Notes: a model not told the origin generated them from the sequence alone. DNA of 64,000 nt from Bowmanella dokdonensis (GCF_017254865.1 NZ_JAFKCV010000008.1:62001-126000), one strand, 5' to 3'; shown: positions 28,893 to 39,053, numbered from the stretch's first letter. A program made the numbers and translations.

Positions 28893-30106
28893 GTCTGGAC
28901 GTCCGTGCGCTGCGAGAGCAGTTTCCCATTCTGGCTCAAGAGATTGACGGTAACCCCCTGGTCTATCTGGATAATGCCGCCACTACGCAGAAGCCGCAGG
29001 CAGTACTGGATGCCATCATGGCTTTTTATACCCAGTGCAATGCCAATGTGCATCGCGGTGCCCATGCCCTTTCCGATGAGGCCACCCGCCGGTATGAAAA
29101 AGCCCGCGACTCGGTGGCCCACTTTATCCACGCCAACAGTCGGGAAGAGGTAATCTGGACCAGCGGCACAACCGAAGGCCTGAACATTGTCGCCAATGGC
29201 ATCGCCCAACGACTGCAGGAAGGCGACGAGGTGATGGTTACGCAGATGGAACACCACGCGGACTTGGTGACCTGGCAGCAAGCCTGCACCAGGAGCCGGG
29301 CGATCCTCAAAGTAGTGCCCATCCACGACAACGGCGCGCTGGATATCCAGGCATTTGAAGACATGCTTAGCGGGCGCACCCGGCTGGTGGCCCTTCCCCA
29401 TGTCTCCAATGCGCTGGGCACGGTCAATCCCATTAAAAAACTGGCCGCTCTGGCCAAACAAAAAGGCGCCCTGGTGGTCATAGACGGCGCGCAGGGCATT
29501 GCCCATGGCGGCGTCGATGTACAGGATATCGGCTGTGACTTCTATGCCTTTTCCGGCCATAAGCTGTTCGGCCCCACTGGCATCGGAGTCCTGTGGGGGC
29601 GAGGCAGCGTGCTGGAAGACTGGCCTGTCTGGCAAACCGGTGGTGAGATGATCGCCAGGGTCAGTTACGAAGCCTCCACCTGGGGCGCTTTACCCAATCG
29701 CCTGGAGGCCGGAACACCAAATATTGCCGGTGCCATCGGTATGGCAGCCGCCATTGACTGGTTCAGCAAGCTGGATCTGGAAGCCGTGCAAAGTCATGAA
29801 AAACAGTTACTGGCCAGCGCCACCGAACAGGCCATGGCCTTCGACGGCTTGAAAATCATCGGTTCGGCGCCAGATAAGATAGGGGTGTTGAGCTTTATTA
29901 TCGATGGCAGCCATCCGGCTGATGTGGGCTTTATACTCGATCGTCAGGGCATCGCCATCCGTACCGGTGACCATTGTGCCCAGCCACTGATGCGCCGCCT
30001 CGGGGTGCCCGGCACCGCCAGGGCTTCGTTTTCTTTATATAACACCCTGGATGAAGTGGACTCCCTGTTCCGGGCTTTGAAGAAAGCCCAGATGATGCTG
30101 GCTTAG
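28889..30106 (+). CDS. sufS: Cysteine desulfurase SufS
   Basis: 405 residues. PLP enzyme (group II) that takes sulfur from cysteine and hands it to SufE. Seen are the start YLDNAATTQKP, the PLP-lysine segment CDFYAFSGHKLFGPTGIG and the catalytic cysteine loop IAIRTGDHCAQPLM. The ATG at 28889 overlaps the sufD stop; the frame is open inside sufD to 28688 but that is not real. The group II loop distinguishes it from the second desulfurase (IscS-like) at 31651-32814. Confidence 0.97.
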   Translation: MSLDVRALREQFPILAQEIDGNPLVYLDNAATTQKPQAVLDAIMAFYTQCNANVHRGAHALSDEATRRYEKARDSVAHFIHANSREEVIWTSGTTEGLNIVANGIAQRLQEGDEVMVTQMEHHADLVTWQQACTRSRAILKVVPIHDNGALDIQAFEDMLSGRTRLVALPHVSNALGTVNPIKKLAALAKQKGALVVIDGAQGIAHGGVDVQDIGCDFYAFSGHKLFGPTGIGVLWGRGSVLEDWPVWQTGGEMIARVSYEASTWGALPNRLEAGTPNIAGAIGMAAAIDWFSKLDLEAVQSHEKQLLASATEQAMAFDGLKIIGSAPDKIGVLSFIIDGSHPADVGFILDRQGIAIRTGDHCAQPLMRRLGVPGTARASFSLYNTLDEVDSLFRALKKAQMMLA

Positions 30107-30115
30107 GAGGATGTA

Positions 30116-30475
30116 ATGAGTAACGTTGAAACCTTTGTTCCCGACACGCCGGTGATCAAACTCACCGATCAGGCGGTGCGTCATTTTGAAAAGAAGCTGG
30201 CCAGCCAGCCGGGCAAGATGGTGCGTCTGTCCACCAAAGTCAGTGGCTGCACCGGCTATGCCTATGTGCTGGATCTGGCAGATGCGGCTGAGTCCACCGA
30301 CACCCTGATCAAGGCCAGCGACAAACTCACCGTCGCGGTAGCCTTCGATGCCCTGAACCTGGTCCGGGATACAGAAATTGACTATGTGAAGGAAGGCATC
30401 AACGGCGTAGTCAAATTCAACAACCCCAATGTGGTGAATGAATGCGGCTGCGGCGAAAGCTTCAGCATCAATTGA
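30116..30475 (+). CDS. sufA: A-type Fe-S carrier SufA
   Basis: 119 residues. HesB/IscA-type carrier that passes assembled clusters to target proteins. The three conserved cysteines are present: one in VSGCTGYAYVLDL and two in NECGCGESFSIN. AGGAGG precedes the ATG. It sits inside the suf operon after sufS, not at its head. As the only A-type carrier in the window it would serve the SUF pathway. Confidence 0.92.
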   Translation: MSNVETFVPDTPVIKLTDQAVRHFEKKLASQPGKMVRLSTKVSGCTGYAYVLDLADAAESTDTLIKASDKLTVAVAFDALNLVRDTEIDYVKEGINGVVKFNNPNVVNECGCGESFSIN

Positions 30476-30504
30476 CCCTCAGGCAAGGATAGAAGGGCCC
30501 AATC

Positions 30505-31035
30505 ATGCAGAAAATGGTGGTCACTCAGCGGGACTGCAAAGCCCGGCGCGTTCCTTCAGGGCAGATGCAGATCATACCCGAGGGGGAGTTTGTTACCCTG
30601 ACTCAGGATCTGGGCGGTAATTATACGGTCACCTGGCAAGGCAATATGCTGCGTATTGACGGTACCGATGCCGATGCACTGGGCCGTAAACCGCAAAAGC
30701 TGGAGTTCACTCCCCCTGCCGACGACAATATCGACAAGGCCCAGGTCTGGCAGGCTCTGGAAACCATCTACGATCCGGAAATTCCCATTAACCTGGTGTC
30801 CCTTGGTCTGATCTATGAGGTGCAGATCGACCAGCAAAGTAAAATCGTCAATATTCAGATGACCCTGACCGCTCCCGGTTGTGGCATGGGTCCGGTGCTG
30901 GTGGGTGACGTGGAATACCGGGTAGCCATGGTGCCCAATGTGGAACAGGTGAAAGTGGAGCTGGTGTTCGATCCGCCCTGGTCCCGTGAGATGATGAGTG
31001 AGGAAGCCCAGCTTGAAGCGGGTGTGTTTTTCTAG
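30505..31035 (+). CDS. sufT: Fe-S maturation protein SufT
   Basis: 176 residues. An N-terminal SufT-specific part (MVVTQRDCKARRVPSGQMQI) is followed by a MIP18/DUF59 domain (about 80-165) with the family signatures ETIYDPEIPINLVSLGLIYE and TLTAPGCGMGPVL, containing the conserved cysteine. SufT proteins help mature certain Fe-S enzymes and are found in many SUF operons lacking sufU. It lies 29 bases after sufA; a 129-base gap to sufE follows. Confidence 0.93.
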   Translation: MQKMVVTQRDCKARRVPSGQMQIIPEGEFVTLTQDLGGNYTVTWQGNMLRIDGTDADALGRKPQKLEFTPPADDNIDKAQVWQALETIYDPEIPINLVSLGLIYEVQIDQQSKIVNIQMTLTAPGCGMGPVLVGDVEYRVAMVPNVEQVKVELVFDPPWSREMMSEEAQLEAGVFF

Positions 31036-31164
31036 CAGTGACAGTCCCAACTTGTTTAGATGGCTAAACGGCGTTACTCGCGCCTTGATTGAGGGATTTT
31101 TAGCTCTCAACAGAGGCCAATATGAAAGATAAACACGCCCTGGAGCAAAGTAACGAGACAACAG

Positions 31165-31575
31165 ATGAAATTACCCGGCAGTGAAGAAATCGTAGATGAT
31201 TTGGCCTTTTTCGATGACTGGGAGCAGCGCTATCAGTACATCATCGATCTGGGCAAAAGCCTGCCGCCCATGGATGAGGCGGACAAGACCGAGGACAGAC
31301 TGGTCAGGGGTTGTCAGAGCAGCGTGTGGCTCAAGGCCCACCGGGAAAACGGGGTACTGCATTTTGCGGTAGACAGTGACGCTATTATCGTCAATGGACT
31401 GCTTGCCCTGGTAATGGCGGCCTACAACAACAAAACGCCTGAGCAGATCCTGACCTTCGATATCGACGATTACTTCCAGCAACTGGATTTGGAGCGCCAC
31501 ATCACCCCCACCCGGGGCAACGGCTTGCGGGCTATCGTCAGTAAAATACAGGATATTGCCAGGGAAAGCCGCTAG
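31165..31575 (+). CDS. sufE: Cysteine desulfuration protein SufE
   Basis: 136 residues. Sulfur acceptor that takes persulfide from SufS; the acceptor cysteine is residue 50 in VRGCQSSVW. The 129 bases after sufT contain a possible 20-codon frame (ATG at 31122) whose stop overlaps the sufE start at 31165, which may only couple translation. A strong terminator follows at 31597-31627, ending the suf operon. It converges with iscS. Confidence 0.96.
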   Translation: MKLPGSEEIVDDLAFFDDWEQRYQYIIDLGKSLPPMDEADKTEDRLVRGCQSSVWLKAHRENGVLHFAVDSDAIIVNGLLALVMAAYNNKTPEQILTFDIDDYFQQLDLERHITPTRGNGLRAIVSKIQDIARESR

Positions 31576-31596
31576 CCAGGTGTTCGTCAACCCTAC

Positions 31597-31627
31597 AAAA
31601 AAGCCCGCAGGCAAAGCGGGCTTTTTT
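31597..31627. terminator. Bidirectional terminator between sufE and iscS
   Basis: AAAAAAGCCCGC (31597-31608) pairs with GCGGGCTTTTTT (31616-31627) across a 7-base loop. A-run before and T-run after on both strands, so it can stop both the suf operon (plus) and iscS (minus). Confidence 0.93.
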
Positions 31628-31650
31628 GCTGCTATAACGTTAAGACTGAA

Positions 31651-32814
31651 CTACCAGCTGACCGCCATCTTATGCAGGGTATCCAGCGTCTGCCTGATAT
31701 GACCAATGGCGTATCCAATATCCGCGTCAGTGGTGTAGCGGCCCACCGACAATCGGATCGCGCTGTGGGCCAGCTCATCCGACAAGCCCAGAGCCTTGAG
31801 CACATAGGACGGCTCAATACTGGCGGAGGTGCAGGCGGAGCCACTGGACACGGCGATATCTTTGAGTGACATGAGTAGGGCTTCCCCTTCCACCCCGGCA
31901 AAGCTGACATTGAGGTTACCGGCCACCCGCTGGTTTGCACTACCATTGAGTTGGATCCCCGCAATATCCTGTATTCCCCGCCAGAGCTTGTTGCGTAGCG
32001 CCAGAATCCGCTGATTATCCCTTTCCATTAACTGGCCGGCCAGGGCAAAGGCTTCGCCCATGCCGACAATCTGATGGGTCGGCAGGGTGCCGGAACGCAT
32101 GCCCCGCTCATGGCCGCCACCGTGGATAAGGGCTTGGAGCTGAATCCTCGGCTTACGCCGCACATATAAGGCGCCGATTCCTTTGGGTCCGTATATTTTA
32201 TGAGCCGAGAACGACATCAGATCCACCGGCAACTGCTGAAGGTCAATGGGCAACTTGCCGGCGCTTTGGGCCGCGTCCACGTGAAACAGCACCTGATGGC
32301 GACGGCAGATCTCACCCAGGGCCCGTATATCCTGGATCACGCCGATTTCGTTGTTGACGTGCATCACTGACGCAAGCACCGTATCTTGCCTGATTGCCGC
32401 TTCAAATTCTGCCAGATTCACCAGGCCGTCCGGCCCTGGCGTGAGATAGGTGATCTCGAACCCTTCCCTTTCCAGTTGCGCACAGGCATCCAGTACCGCT
32501 TTGTGCTCGGTGGAAAGCGTAATCAGATGGCGGCCCTTGTCTACGTATCGGTAGGCCGCGCCCTTGAGGGCAAGGTTGTCAGACTCTGTCGCGCCCGAGG
32601 TAAATAGGATTTCCCGCGGGTCGGCACCCACCAGATCGGCAATCTGGTTACGGGCAATATCCACGGCTTCCTCTGCCTGCCAACCAAAACGGTGGGAGCG
32701 TGATGCGGGATTGCCGAAGTTACCCTCAAGGGTAAGATGCCGCATCATGACCTCAGCCACCTGCGGATCGACCGGCGTGGTCGAGGCATAATCAAGATAG
32801 ATAGGTAAATTCAT
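31651..32814 (-). CDS. iscS: IscS-type cysteine desulfurase with shortened C-terminus
   Basis: 387 residues. Group I PLP desulfurase: start [16 protein letters not shown]-lysine segment [18 protein letters not shown], and catalytic cysteine loop [19 protein letters not shown] as in IscS. It ends at [15 protein letters not shown], about 17 residues earlier than E. coli IscS (404 residues), so the C-terminal stretch of IscS ([21 protein letters not shown] in E. coli, from memory) is missing; that stretch is known to be involved in IscU contact. No iscU, iscA, hscB, hscA or fdx follows. It may supply sulfur for tRNA thiolation rather than for ISC clusters. It lies 9 bases after iscR. Confidence 0.88.
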   Translation of the reverse strand: MNLPIYLDYASTTPVDPQVAEVMMRHLTLEGNFGNPASRSHRFGWQAEEAVDIARNQIADLVGADPREILFTSGATESDNLALKGAAYRYVDKGRHLITLSTEHKAVLDACAQLEREGFEITYLTPGPDGLVNLAEFEAAIRQDTVLASVMHVNNEIGVIQDIRALGEICRRHQVLFHVDAAQSAGKLPIDLQQLPVDLMSFSAHKIYGPKGIGALYVRRKPRIQLQALIHGGGHERGMRSGTLPTHQIVGMGEAFALAGQLMERDNQRILALRNKLWRGIQDIAGIQLNGSANQRVAGNLNVSFAGVEGEALLMSLKDIAVSSGSACTSASIEPSYVLKALGLSDELAHSAIRLSVGRYTTDADIGYAIGHIRQTLDTLHKMAVSW

Positions 32815-32823
32815 TGGCTTGCA

Positions 32824-33303
32824 CTATACCTGCAAGGTGATTTTCAGATCGGGATCGGCTATTTGCTTGTGCTTGTCCTGGCGCTGGGCGACCTGTTTAA
32901 CATCCTGCTTGGCCATTAGCTCTCCCAGGGTAATACCATCGAGGAACAGGGCAATACGATCGCTCAGGTCACTCCACAGGCTGTGGGTCAGGCATCGCTC
33001 CCCACCCTGGCAATCCGACTTGCCACTACAGCGGGTGGCATCCACTGATTCGTCTACCGCCTGAATGACCTCGCCCACTGAAATTTGTGACGCGTCTCGT
33101 CCCAGGCGATAACCGCCTCCCGGGCCCCGCACACTGCTGACCAGTTCCTGTCTGCGCAGGCGGGCAAATAATTGCTCCAGATAGGACAGGGATATTTCCT
33201 GGCGCTCTGAGATATCTGCCAGGGGCACGGGACCACGTTCACAGTGCAGTGCCACATCCAGCATGGCAGTGACCGCATATCGGCCTTTGGACGTCAGTTT
33301 CAT
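32824..33303 (-). CDS. iscR: Fe-S sensing Rrf2-family regulator IscR
   Basis: 159 residues. A winged-helix regulator that carries a [2Fe-2S] cluster: cysteines at 92, 98 and 104 and histidine 107 (in [20 protein letters not shown]) fall on the same positions as the E. coli ligands. The start [20 protein letters not shown] is canonical, so the ATG at 33303 is used. A near-perfect palindromic IscR operator lies 38-62 bases upstream (33341-33365), pointing to autoregulation. A second site precedes sufB, so IscR probably controls both operons. Confidence 0.97.
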   Translation of the reverse strand: MKLTSKGRYAVTAMLDVALHCERGPVPLADISERQEISLSYLEQLFARLRRQELVSSVRGPGGGYRLGRDASQISVGEVIQAVDESVDATRCSGKSDCQGGERCLTHSLWSDLSDRIALFLDGITLGELMAKQDVKQVAQRQDKHKQIADPDLKITLQV

Positions 33304-33340
33304 GCCTGAATCTCTTGCTTTGACTGGCCAAAAGCTTGCC

Positions 33341-33365
33341 ATACTTGACTAATTTAGTAAAGTAT
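33341..33365 (-). promoter_or_regulatory. IscR type 1 operator upstream of iscR
   Basis: A near-perfect palindrome: ATACTT, GACTAATTTAGTA, AAGTAT. It fits the type 1 consensus (ATA, CTTGACT, AATTT, AGTCAAG, TAT) closely. It lies 38 bases before the iscR ATG and beyond the end of cysE, so iscR-iscS has its own autoregulated promoter. Confidence 0.85.
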
Positions 33366-33395
33366 TTGCCCCACATCTGCCCCGGTATTTAAGCA

Positions 33396-34196
33396 TCAGA
33401 TCTTAGGATCGAACGCATCCCGGGGGGTGGTTTTCTGTTCCCCGTCCAGACCTTCAAAATCCTCCAGCTCGATGCTTGGCAGGGAATCTTCACAGACCTG
33501 TCCGCCCATCTTGTTGATAGCCTTGCACATATCTTCCACCTTGGTGTCCAGCAGGTGCACGTGGTCCAGCATACGACCAATGGCGTTGGCCACCGGATCT
33601 GGATTGTCCGGTGACACTGCATAGGCGTCGAAACCATATTTCCTGGCAATCCGATCCCGGCTGTTGGCTTTGTCGTGATCCTGCTTGTGCGCCACGATGC
33701 GGCCCGGAATGCCAACCACCGTCGCCTCTTCAGGCACATCTTTAACCACCACTGAATTGGAGCCCACCTTGGCGCCCCGCCCTATAGTGATGGGTCCGAG
33801 AACTTTCGCCCCGGCCCCGATAACCACATCGTTTTCCAGTGTGGGATGGCGCTTGCCGGCGTTCCAACTGGTGCCGCCCAGGGTCACGCCATGATAGAGG
33901 GTCACGTCATCACCGATTTCGGCCGTCTCGCCAATCACCACGCCCATACCATGATCGATAAAGAACCGTCGGCCCAGCGTCGCCCCCGGGTGAATCTCAA
34001 TACCGGTCAGCCAGCGGGCCAGGCTTGAAATCGTGCGGGCCAGCCATTTCCAGTTAGCCTTCCATAGCCTGTGGCTGAGCCGGTGAAACCAGATGGCATG
34101 CAGCCCCGGGTAATTGGTTAATACCTCAAAGGTAGTGCGGGCTGCAGGATCGCGATGGAATACACTCTGAATATCTTCTTTTATCCGTTCAAACAT
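33396..34196 (-). CDS. cysE: Serine O-acetyltransferase
   Basis: 266 residues. Acetylates serine with acetyl-CoA, the first step of cysteine synthesis. The left-handed beta-helix shows hexapeptide repeats with [20 protein letters not shown] and [20 protein letters not shown]; the catalytic histidines fall in these stretches. It supplies the cysteine used by the two desulfurases. It lies between trmJ and iscR, an order shared with Vibrio-like genomes. Confidence 0.95.
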   Translation of the reverse strand: MFERIKEDIQSVFHRDPAARTTFEVLTNYPGLHAIWFHRLSHRLWKANWKWLARTISSLARWLTGIEIHPGATLGRRFFIDHGMGVVIGETAEIGDDVTLYHGVTLGGTSWNAGKRHPTLENDVVIGAGAKVLGPITIGRGAKVGSNSVVVKDVPEEATVVGIPGRIVAHKQDHDKANSRDRIARKYGFDAYAVSPDNPDPVANAIGRMLDHVHLLDTKVEDMCKAINKMGGQVCEDSLPSIELEDFEGLDGEQKTTPRDAFDPKI

Positions 34197-34223
34197 GAAA
34201 GTGCGCTCTGGCCTGATTGCGGG

Positions 34224-34949
34224 TTATGCCTGGTTATTCCGGTCTGTCAGTTTATCCACGGAGGAGAGCATGCCGCGCAGGATATTGAGTTCCTGGGCTT
34301 CCGGTCTGGCCCGGTTGAACAAACGACGTAACTTGGCCATCACCATACCCGGATGGTTGGCAACAATAAAATTCGTTTTACTTAGGGTTTGTTCCAAATG
34401 TGCATAAAAACGTTCCAGATCTTCACTCAGTGGGTAATCTGTTTCCACCTGTGGCAGCTTGTCGCGGTTGAGATGAGCCATTCTTACTTCATAACAAAGG
34501 GTCTGTACGGCCGCGGCGAGGTTCAATGAGCTGTACTCGGGATTTGCCGGAATACAGACATGAAAATGGCATTGTTGCAGCTCTTCGTTAGACAGGCCGT
34601 TGTTCTCCCGGCCGAACACCAGGGCCACCGGGTAACTGTCGGCTTCTGCCACCAGCTTTTCGCCGCATTCCCGGGGATCCAGCATGGGCCAGGACAGGGT
34701 CCGGGAACGGGCGCTGGTGCCCACCACCAGGCCACAGCCGGTCACTGCCTGCTCCAGGGTTTCCACTATAGTGCAATTAGCCAGAATATCGGTAGCGCCC
34801 GCCGCCAGCGCACTGGCCTGGCCATCCGGCGCCTTGATGGGGTCGACCAGATAAAGTTCGCTCAGGCCCATGGTTTTCATGGCCCGGGCAGCGGATCCAA
34901 TATTGCCGGTGTGAGATGTGTTGACCAACACCACTCTGATATTCTGCAT
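34224..34949 (-). CDS. trmJ: tRNA (cytidine/uridine-32-2'-O)-methyltransferase TrmJ
   Basis: 241 residues. SPOUT-class methyltransferase for position 32 of tRNA. The start [20 protein letters not shown] is typical and the knot region has [17 protein letters not shown] and [18 protein letters not shown]. The ATG at 34949 has AGGAAGG about 6-7 bases upstream. It is divergent from suhB, as in E. coli and Vibrio, and followed by cysE-iscR-iscS on the same strand. Confidence 0.95.
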   Translation of the reverse strand: MQNIRVVLVNTSHTGNIGSAARAMKTMGLSELYLVDPIKAPDGQASALAAGATDILANCTIVETLEQAVTGCGLVVGTSARSRTLSWPMLDPRECGEKLVAEADSYPVALVFGRENNGLSNEELQQCHFHVCIPANPEYSSLNLAAAVQTLCYEVRMAHLNRDKLPQVETDYPLSEDLERFYAHLEQTLSKTNFIVANHPGMVMAKLRRLFNRARPEAQELNILRGMLSSVDKLTDRNNQA

Positions 34950-35126
34950 TCCCAACCTTCCTGACTTTCAGATGGCGCGCATCATAACACAGTTGGGCTT
35001 TGCAATTTCACTCAGGTCTGATAGACTCCGCGCCGTTTTGTTGACTGGTAATTTTTTGACCAGCGCAAAGGAATTCTCCGGTCCTGAGGGACCTTACTCG
35101 TTCTTTTAAAATTGGTGGTGACCTCT

Positions 35127-35906
35127 ATGCATGCAATGCTGAATATTGCGGTGCGCGCTGCGCGCGCAGCCGGCAACATTATCGCCCGTGGCTACGAAAG
35201 CCGCGACGACCTGATGGCCGAGCACAAAGGCGACAATGATTACGTAACCCGTATCGATCGGGAAGCAGAACAGGCCATCATCAGTAAGATCCAGCAGTCC
35301 TATCCATCACACAGTTTCGTTGGTGAGGAAGGCGGGATTGTCGAAGGGGACGAAACCTATAAATGGATCATCGATCCACTCGACGGCACCACCAATTTCA
35401 TCAAAGGCATCCCCCACTTTGCCGTCTCCATTGCTCTGATGCATAAAGGCAGGCTGGATCAGGCCGTCGTTTTCGATCCCATGCGCGGTGAACTGTTTAC
35501 TGCCACCAAGGGCTCAGGCGCTCAGCTTAACGGTTACCGGATCCGCTGTTCAAAATCCAAGGATCTGGGCGGCACAGTCCTGGCCACCGCTTTCCCGTTC
35601 AAAAACAAAGACGAGCAGTTCGATGACTCGCTGACCAAGTTCAGTCGCATCTATCGCCAGTGCGGCGATATCCGCCGGGCCGGCTCTGCGGCGCTGGATA
35701 TGGCCTATGTGGCAGCAGGTCGCTTTGACGGCTTCTGGGAAAAAGGTCTCAAGCCCTGGGATATGGCTGCAGGGGCCCTGTTGGTACAGGAAGCCGGCGG
35801 CCTGGTGACAGATTTTACCGGCGGCCACGAACCGATGAAAAATGGCAACGTGGTCTGTGGCGGCGCCAAAGTTGTCCAGGCACTGGTAAAGTCACTCAAA
35901 GACTAA
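35127..35906 (+). CDS. suhB: Inositol-1-monophosphatase SuhB
   Basis: 259 residues. Li+-sensitive Mg2+ phosphatase; in E. coli also part of the rRNA antitermination complex. Metal-binding motifs IIDPLDGTTNFIKGIPHFA and PWDMAAGALLVQEAGG are present. The ATG at 35127 gives the start MHAMLNIAVRAARAAGN, matching the E. coli protein; the frame is open to 35112. It is divergent from trmJ. Confidence 0.95.
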   Translation: MHAMLNIAVRAARAAGNIIARGYESRDDLMAEHKGDNDYVTRIDREAEQAIISKIQQSYPSHSFVGEEGGIVEGDETYKWIIDPLDGTTNFIKGIPHFAVSIALMHKGRLDQAVVFDPMRGELFTATKGSGAQLNGYRIRCSKSKDLGGTVLATAFPFKNKDEQFDDSLTKFSRIYRQCGDIRRAGSAALDMAYVAAGRFDGFWEKGLKPWDMAAGALLVQEAGGLVTDFTGGHEPMKNGNVVCGGAKVVQALVKSLKD

Positions 35907-35917
35907 GCATCTGTGAA

Positions 35918-35950
35918 CCATTACCGGCTTCATCAGGAAGCCGGTAATGG
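35918..35950 (+). terminator. 14-bp hairpin after suhB
   Basis: CCATTACCGGCTTC (35918-35931) pairs perfectly with GAAGCCGGTAATGG (35937-35950) around an ATCAG loop, starting 12 bases after the suhB stop. No T-run follows, so it may protect mRNA rather than terminate strongly. The remaining 243 bases to secF hold nothing I recognise; a 64-codon frame at 35966-36160 lacks support. Confidence 0.5.
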
Positions 35951-36193
35951 CCCATCTGCCGTCCATTGTCCCTACCTCCGACTCCGACCTCCCCGCCCTT
36001 TAGGCCAGCTTTTTCCAGCTATGTCGAGAAGTCGGAACGCAGAAATAATCCTTCCTGGGCGCTCCCTGTGTTGCTCGCATTCGGTTTAGCGCCACTAGAC
36101 CTTCATACGAGCGCCTTGGTATCGAACATTTTGTCTTTCGCTGAATGCACTAAAGATTAATCCGATTGGTATGACTACCGCTGCGATAAAAAG

Positions 36194-37141
36194 CTATACC
36201 AGAGGTTCCTGGTCGGCCCCTTCTTTTTCAACTTCAGTAGGCATCAAGTCTTCCTTGCTGATACCCAGCAACAAAGCGACGGAGCTGGCTACGTAGATGG
36301 ATGAGTATGTACCCACGAAAATACCGAACAGCAGCGCGGTGGCAAAACCATGAATCAGGGCGCCACCTTTAAAGAACAGTGCCAGCAATACCAGGATTGT
36401 CGTGCCCGAGGTAATGATGGTACGGCTCATGGTCTGGGTCAGTGAAACGTTGATGATTTCCTCCGGCTCACCCTTTCTGAGCTTGCGGAAGTTCTCCCGG
36501 ATCCTGTCCATCACCACTATGGTGTCGTTCAGCGAGTAGCCGATCACCGCCAGTAATGCTGCCAGAACCGTCAAATCGAATTCCAGCTGTAAGACCGAGA
36601 ACAATCCCAGGGTAATGATCACGTCATGGATCAGGGCAGCCACGGACCCCAGACCGAAACGCCATTCAAAACGCATAGCCACGTACATCAGGATACAGAT
36701 CAACGCCACCAGCATGGCCAGGCCGCCCTGTTCCGTCAGCTCATCCCCCACCTGCGGACCGACAAACTCGATACGACGCATATCCACCTGTTCACCGGCG
36801 CTGCGCAAGGCCGCCAGCACCTGGTCACCCAGAGTGTCAGCCTTAACCCCTTCACGGGGCGCCAGGCGAATCAGCACATCTTCGCTGCTGCCAAAATTCT
36901 GCACCACCGCGTCGCCAAATCCCACGTCATTGAGCTGCTGACGTACCTGTTCCAGTTTGGCTGGCTGCTGATAGCCCACTTCGATAACGGTTCCGCCGGT
37001 GAAATCCAATCCCCAGTTAAGCTGGTTGATGGCCAGTGAGACAATAGAGCCGACAATCAGGATGGTAGAGAAGATCAGCGCCGGCAGGCGCAGGGACATG
37101 AAGCGAACTTCTTTATCAAAATCAAATATTCTCATCTTCAT
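36194..37141 (-). CDS. secF: Protein translocase subunit SecF
   Basis: 315 residues. Six-helix membrane partner of SecD in the RND-type SecDF complex that pulls exported proteins using the proton gradient. Seen are the N-terminal DFDKEVRFMSLRLPAL, the periplasmic domain, and the conserved VIGYSLNDTIVVMDRIREN and TLILL-like C-terminal helices (TSGTTILVLLALFFKGGALI). The ATG at 37141 is used; an ATG two codons later or an open frame to 37183 are alternatives. It follows secD by 5 bases. Confidence 0.95.
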   Translation of the reverse strand: MKMRIFDFDKEVRFMSLRLPALIFSTILIVGSIVSLAINQLNWGLDFTGGTVIEVGYQQPAKLEQVRQQLNDVGFGDAVVQNFGSSEDVLIRLAPREGVKADTLGDQVLAALRSAGEQVDMRRIEFVGPQVGDELTEQGGLAMLVALICILMYVAMRFEWRFGLGSVAALIHDVIITLGLFSVLQLEFDLTVLAALLAVIGYSLNDTIVVMDRIRENFRKLRKGEPEEIINVSLTQTMSRTIITSGTTILVLLALFFKGGALIHGFATALLFGIFVGTYSSIYVASSVALLLGISKEDLMPTEVEKEGADQEPLV

Positions 37142-37146
37142 TCCCC

Positions 37147-38991
37147 TTAGATGGACAAGGTCTTGAGACGCTTGCCGCCCCATACCGAGTTGACGATAGC
37201 ACGGGTGCCCACAATGGCCGTGAACATGGAAGTCATGATGCCGATTGCCAGGGTGATGGAGAACCCTTTCACCGGTCCTGAGCCCACGGCAAACAGGATC
37301 AATGCCGCAATCAGGGTGGTGATATTGGCGTCAGCGATAGTGGATAAAGCGCTGTCGTAACCATGGTGGATGGCCTGCTGGGGACTGCGACCATCGCGCA
37401 GTTCCTCGCGGATCCGCTCGAAGATCAGCACATTGGCGTCCACCGCCATACCCACGGTCAGCACGATACCAGCCATACCCGGCAGGGTCAGGGTGGCACC
37501 CGGGATCATGGACATCACCCCCACAATCATCACCAGGTTAACCAACAAGGCAGCGTTGGCCACCAGACCAAACTTACGGTAATAAATGGGCATAAAGGCC
37601 AGGATCAGGATCAGACCCCAGATAATCGCCTGCATACCCAGGTCGATATTCTCCTGACCCAGGCTTGGCCCCACGGTGCGCTCTTCGACAATCTGGATAG
37701 GGGCCACCAAAGCACCGGCGCGCAGCAGCAGGGACAGGTTCTGCGCCTCGGCAGGCGAGTCAATACCCGTGATACGGAAGCTGTTGCCGAGGCGGGCCTG
37801 TATGGTCGCCACATTGATCACTTCTTCCTGTTTCTCGAAGACTGTCTTGCCGTCTTTATTCTTTTCTGCCGTCGGCTTGTACTCGATAAAGACAGTGGCC
37901 ATGGGCTTACCAATATTGTCCTTGGTACTATTGGACATCTTGGTACCGCCTTCCGAGTCCAGCTTGATATTGACCTGGGGACGACCGTATTCGTCAAAAC
38001 TGCTGCTGGCATCCACTATATGATCACCGGTCAGCATGATGCGATTCTGCAGTAACTGCGGCTGGCCCTGACGGTCCATCAGCAATTGGGAGCCGGGTGG
38101 CACCCGTCCTTCCACTGCATCACGAACGTCGTGATCCAGATCTACCAGACGAAACTGCAGGGTGGCCGTGGCATTGAGGATTTCCTTGGCGCGGGCCGTA
38201 TCCTGGATACCAGGCAACTGCACCACGATACGATCAGATCCCTGACGCTGAATGACCGGCTCGGCCACCCCTAACTGGTTAACCCTGTTGCGCATGATGG
38301 TGATATTCTGTTTCAGGGCATACTCACGGATTTCCCTAAGACGCTGTTCTGAGAGCGTGGCCCTGACTACCAGATTACCTTCATCGCTGAACAGCAGGCC
38401 GGGGTTATTGTCCTCGAGAAAGCCGATGGCCTGATCGAGGGTTTCCTGATCGCGAAACTGAATTTCGACACTCTCGGAAAGCTGCTCAACCCGACGATAA
38501 CGCAGGCGTTCTTCGCGCAGACTGTTGCGAAAATCATCTTCCATCTGCTCAAAGGCACGATTGACTGCGGCGTTCATGTCCACTTCCATCAGAAAGTGCA
38601 CACCGCCTCGCAGGTCCAGGCCCAGCTTCATGGGGCTGGCCCCCAGAGTCTGCAGCCAGTCTGGGGTGGCCGGTGCCAGGTTCAGGGCCACTACGTAGTC
38701 ACCACCCAGGTTCTTTTCCAGAACTTCCTTCACGACCAGTTGATCTTCACCGGTTTTCAGGCGCACCAGGATTTGATCCTGCTCCAGGCTGACGGATTTG
38801 GTCTCGACCTCGGATTGTTGCAACTCGGTGCGAACCTGATCCAGCAGACCGGTATCTACCGTGGCATTTCTGCCGGCGGAGATCTGCACGGCATAGTCTT
38901 CACCGTAGAGATTAGGGGAAGCATACAGTGCACAGATGGCGACCACGAAAATCACCAGCAGATACTTCCAGAGGGGATATTTGTTTAACAC
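37147..38991 (-). CDS. secD: Protein translocase subunit SecD
   Basis: 614 residues. RND-type membrane protein with a large periplasmic domain (P1) and six C-terminal helices; signatures include [17 protein letters not shown] and [18 protein letters not shown]. The start is probably GTG at 38991 ([13 protein letters not shown], aligning with the E. coli N-terminus MLNRYPLWKY), with AAGGA about 8 bases upstream; a TTG at 39006 would add five residues. It lies in the yajC-secD-secF run. Confidence 0.95.
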   Translation of the reverse strand: MLNKYPLWKYLLVIFVVAICALYASPNLYGEDYAVQISAGRNATVDTGLLDQVRTELQQSEVETKSVSLEQDQILVRLKTGEDQLVVKEVLEKNLGGDYVVALNLAPATPDWLQTLGASPMKLGLDLRGGVHFLMEVDMNAAVNRAFEQMEDDFRNSLREERLRYRRVEQLSESVEIQFRDQETLDQAIGFLEDNNPGLLFSDEGNLVVRATLSEQRLREIREYALKQNITIMRNRVNQLGVAEPVIQRQGSDRIVVQLPGIQDTARAKEILNATATLQFRLVDLDHDVRDAVEGRVPPGSQLLMDRQGQPQLLQNRIMLTGDHIVDASSSFDEYGRPQVNIKLDSEGGTKMSNSTKDNIGKPMATVFIEYKPTAEKNKDGKTVFEKQEEVINVATIQARLGNSFRITGIDSPAEAQNLSLLLRAGALVAPIQIVEERTVGPSLGQENIDLGMQAIIWGLILILAFMPIYYRKFGLVANAALLVNLVMIVGVMSMIPGATLTLPGMAGIVLTVGMAVDANVLIFERIREELRDGRSPQQAIHHGYDSALSTIADANITTLIAALILFAVGSGPVKGFSITLAIGIMTSMFTAIVGTRAIVNSVWGGKRLKTLSI

Positions 38992-39053
38992 GAACTTGTC
39001 CTTCAATACTCTGCAAAAGCCGAAGAGGCGAACCAGTCGCCTCTTCGTTATAG

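Noticed and set aside
31122-31184. 20-codon frame before sufE
   Set aside because: Could be a coupling leader since it overlaps the sufE start, but there is no ribosome site or conservation evidence, so it is not listed as a gene.
35966-36160. 64-codon frame between suhB and secF
   Set aside because: No ribosome site, no recognisable domain, and unusual codon choice; treated as intergenic.
37363-38055. 230-codon open frame opposite secD
   Set aside because: Antisense to an intact secD; composition (His/Gln-rich) is typical of a reverse-strand shadow.
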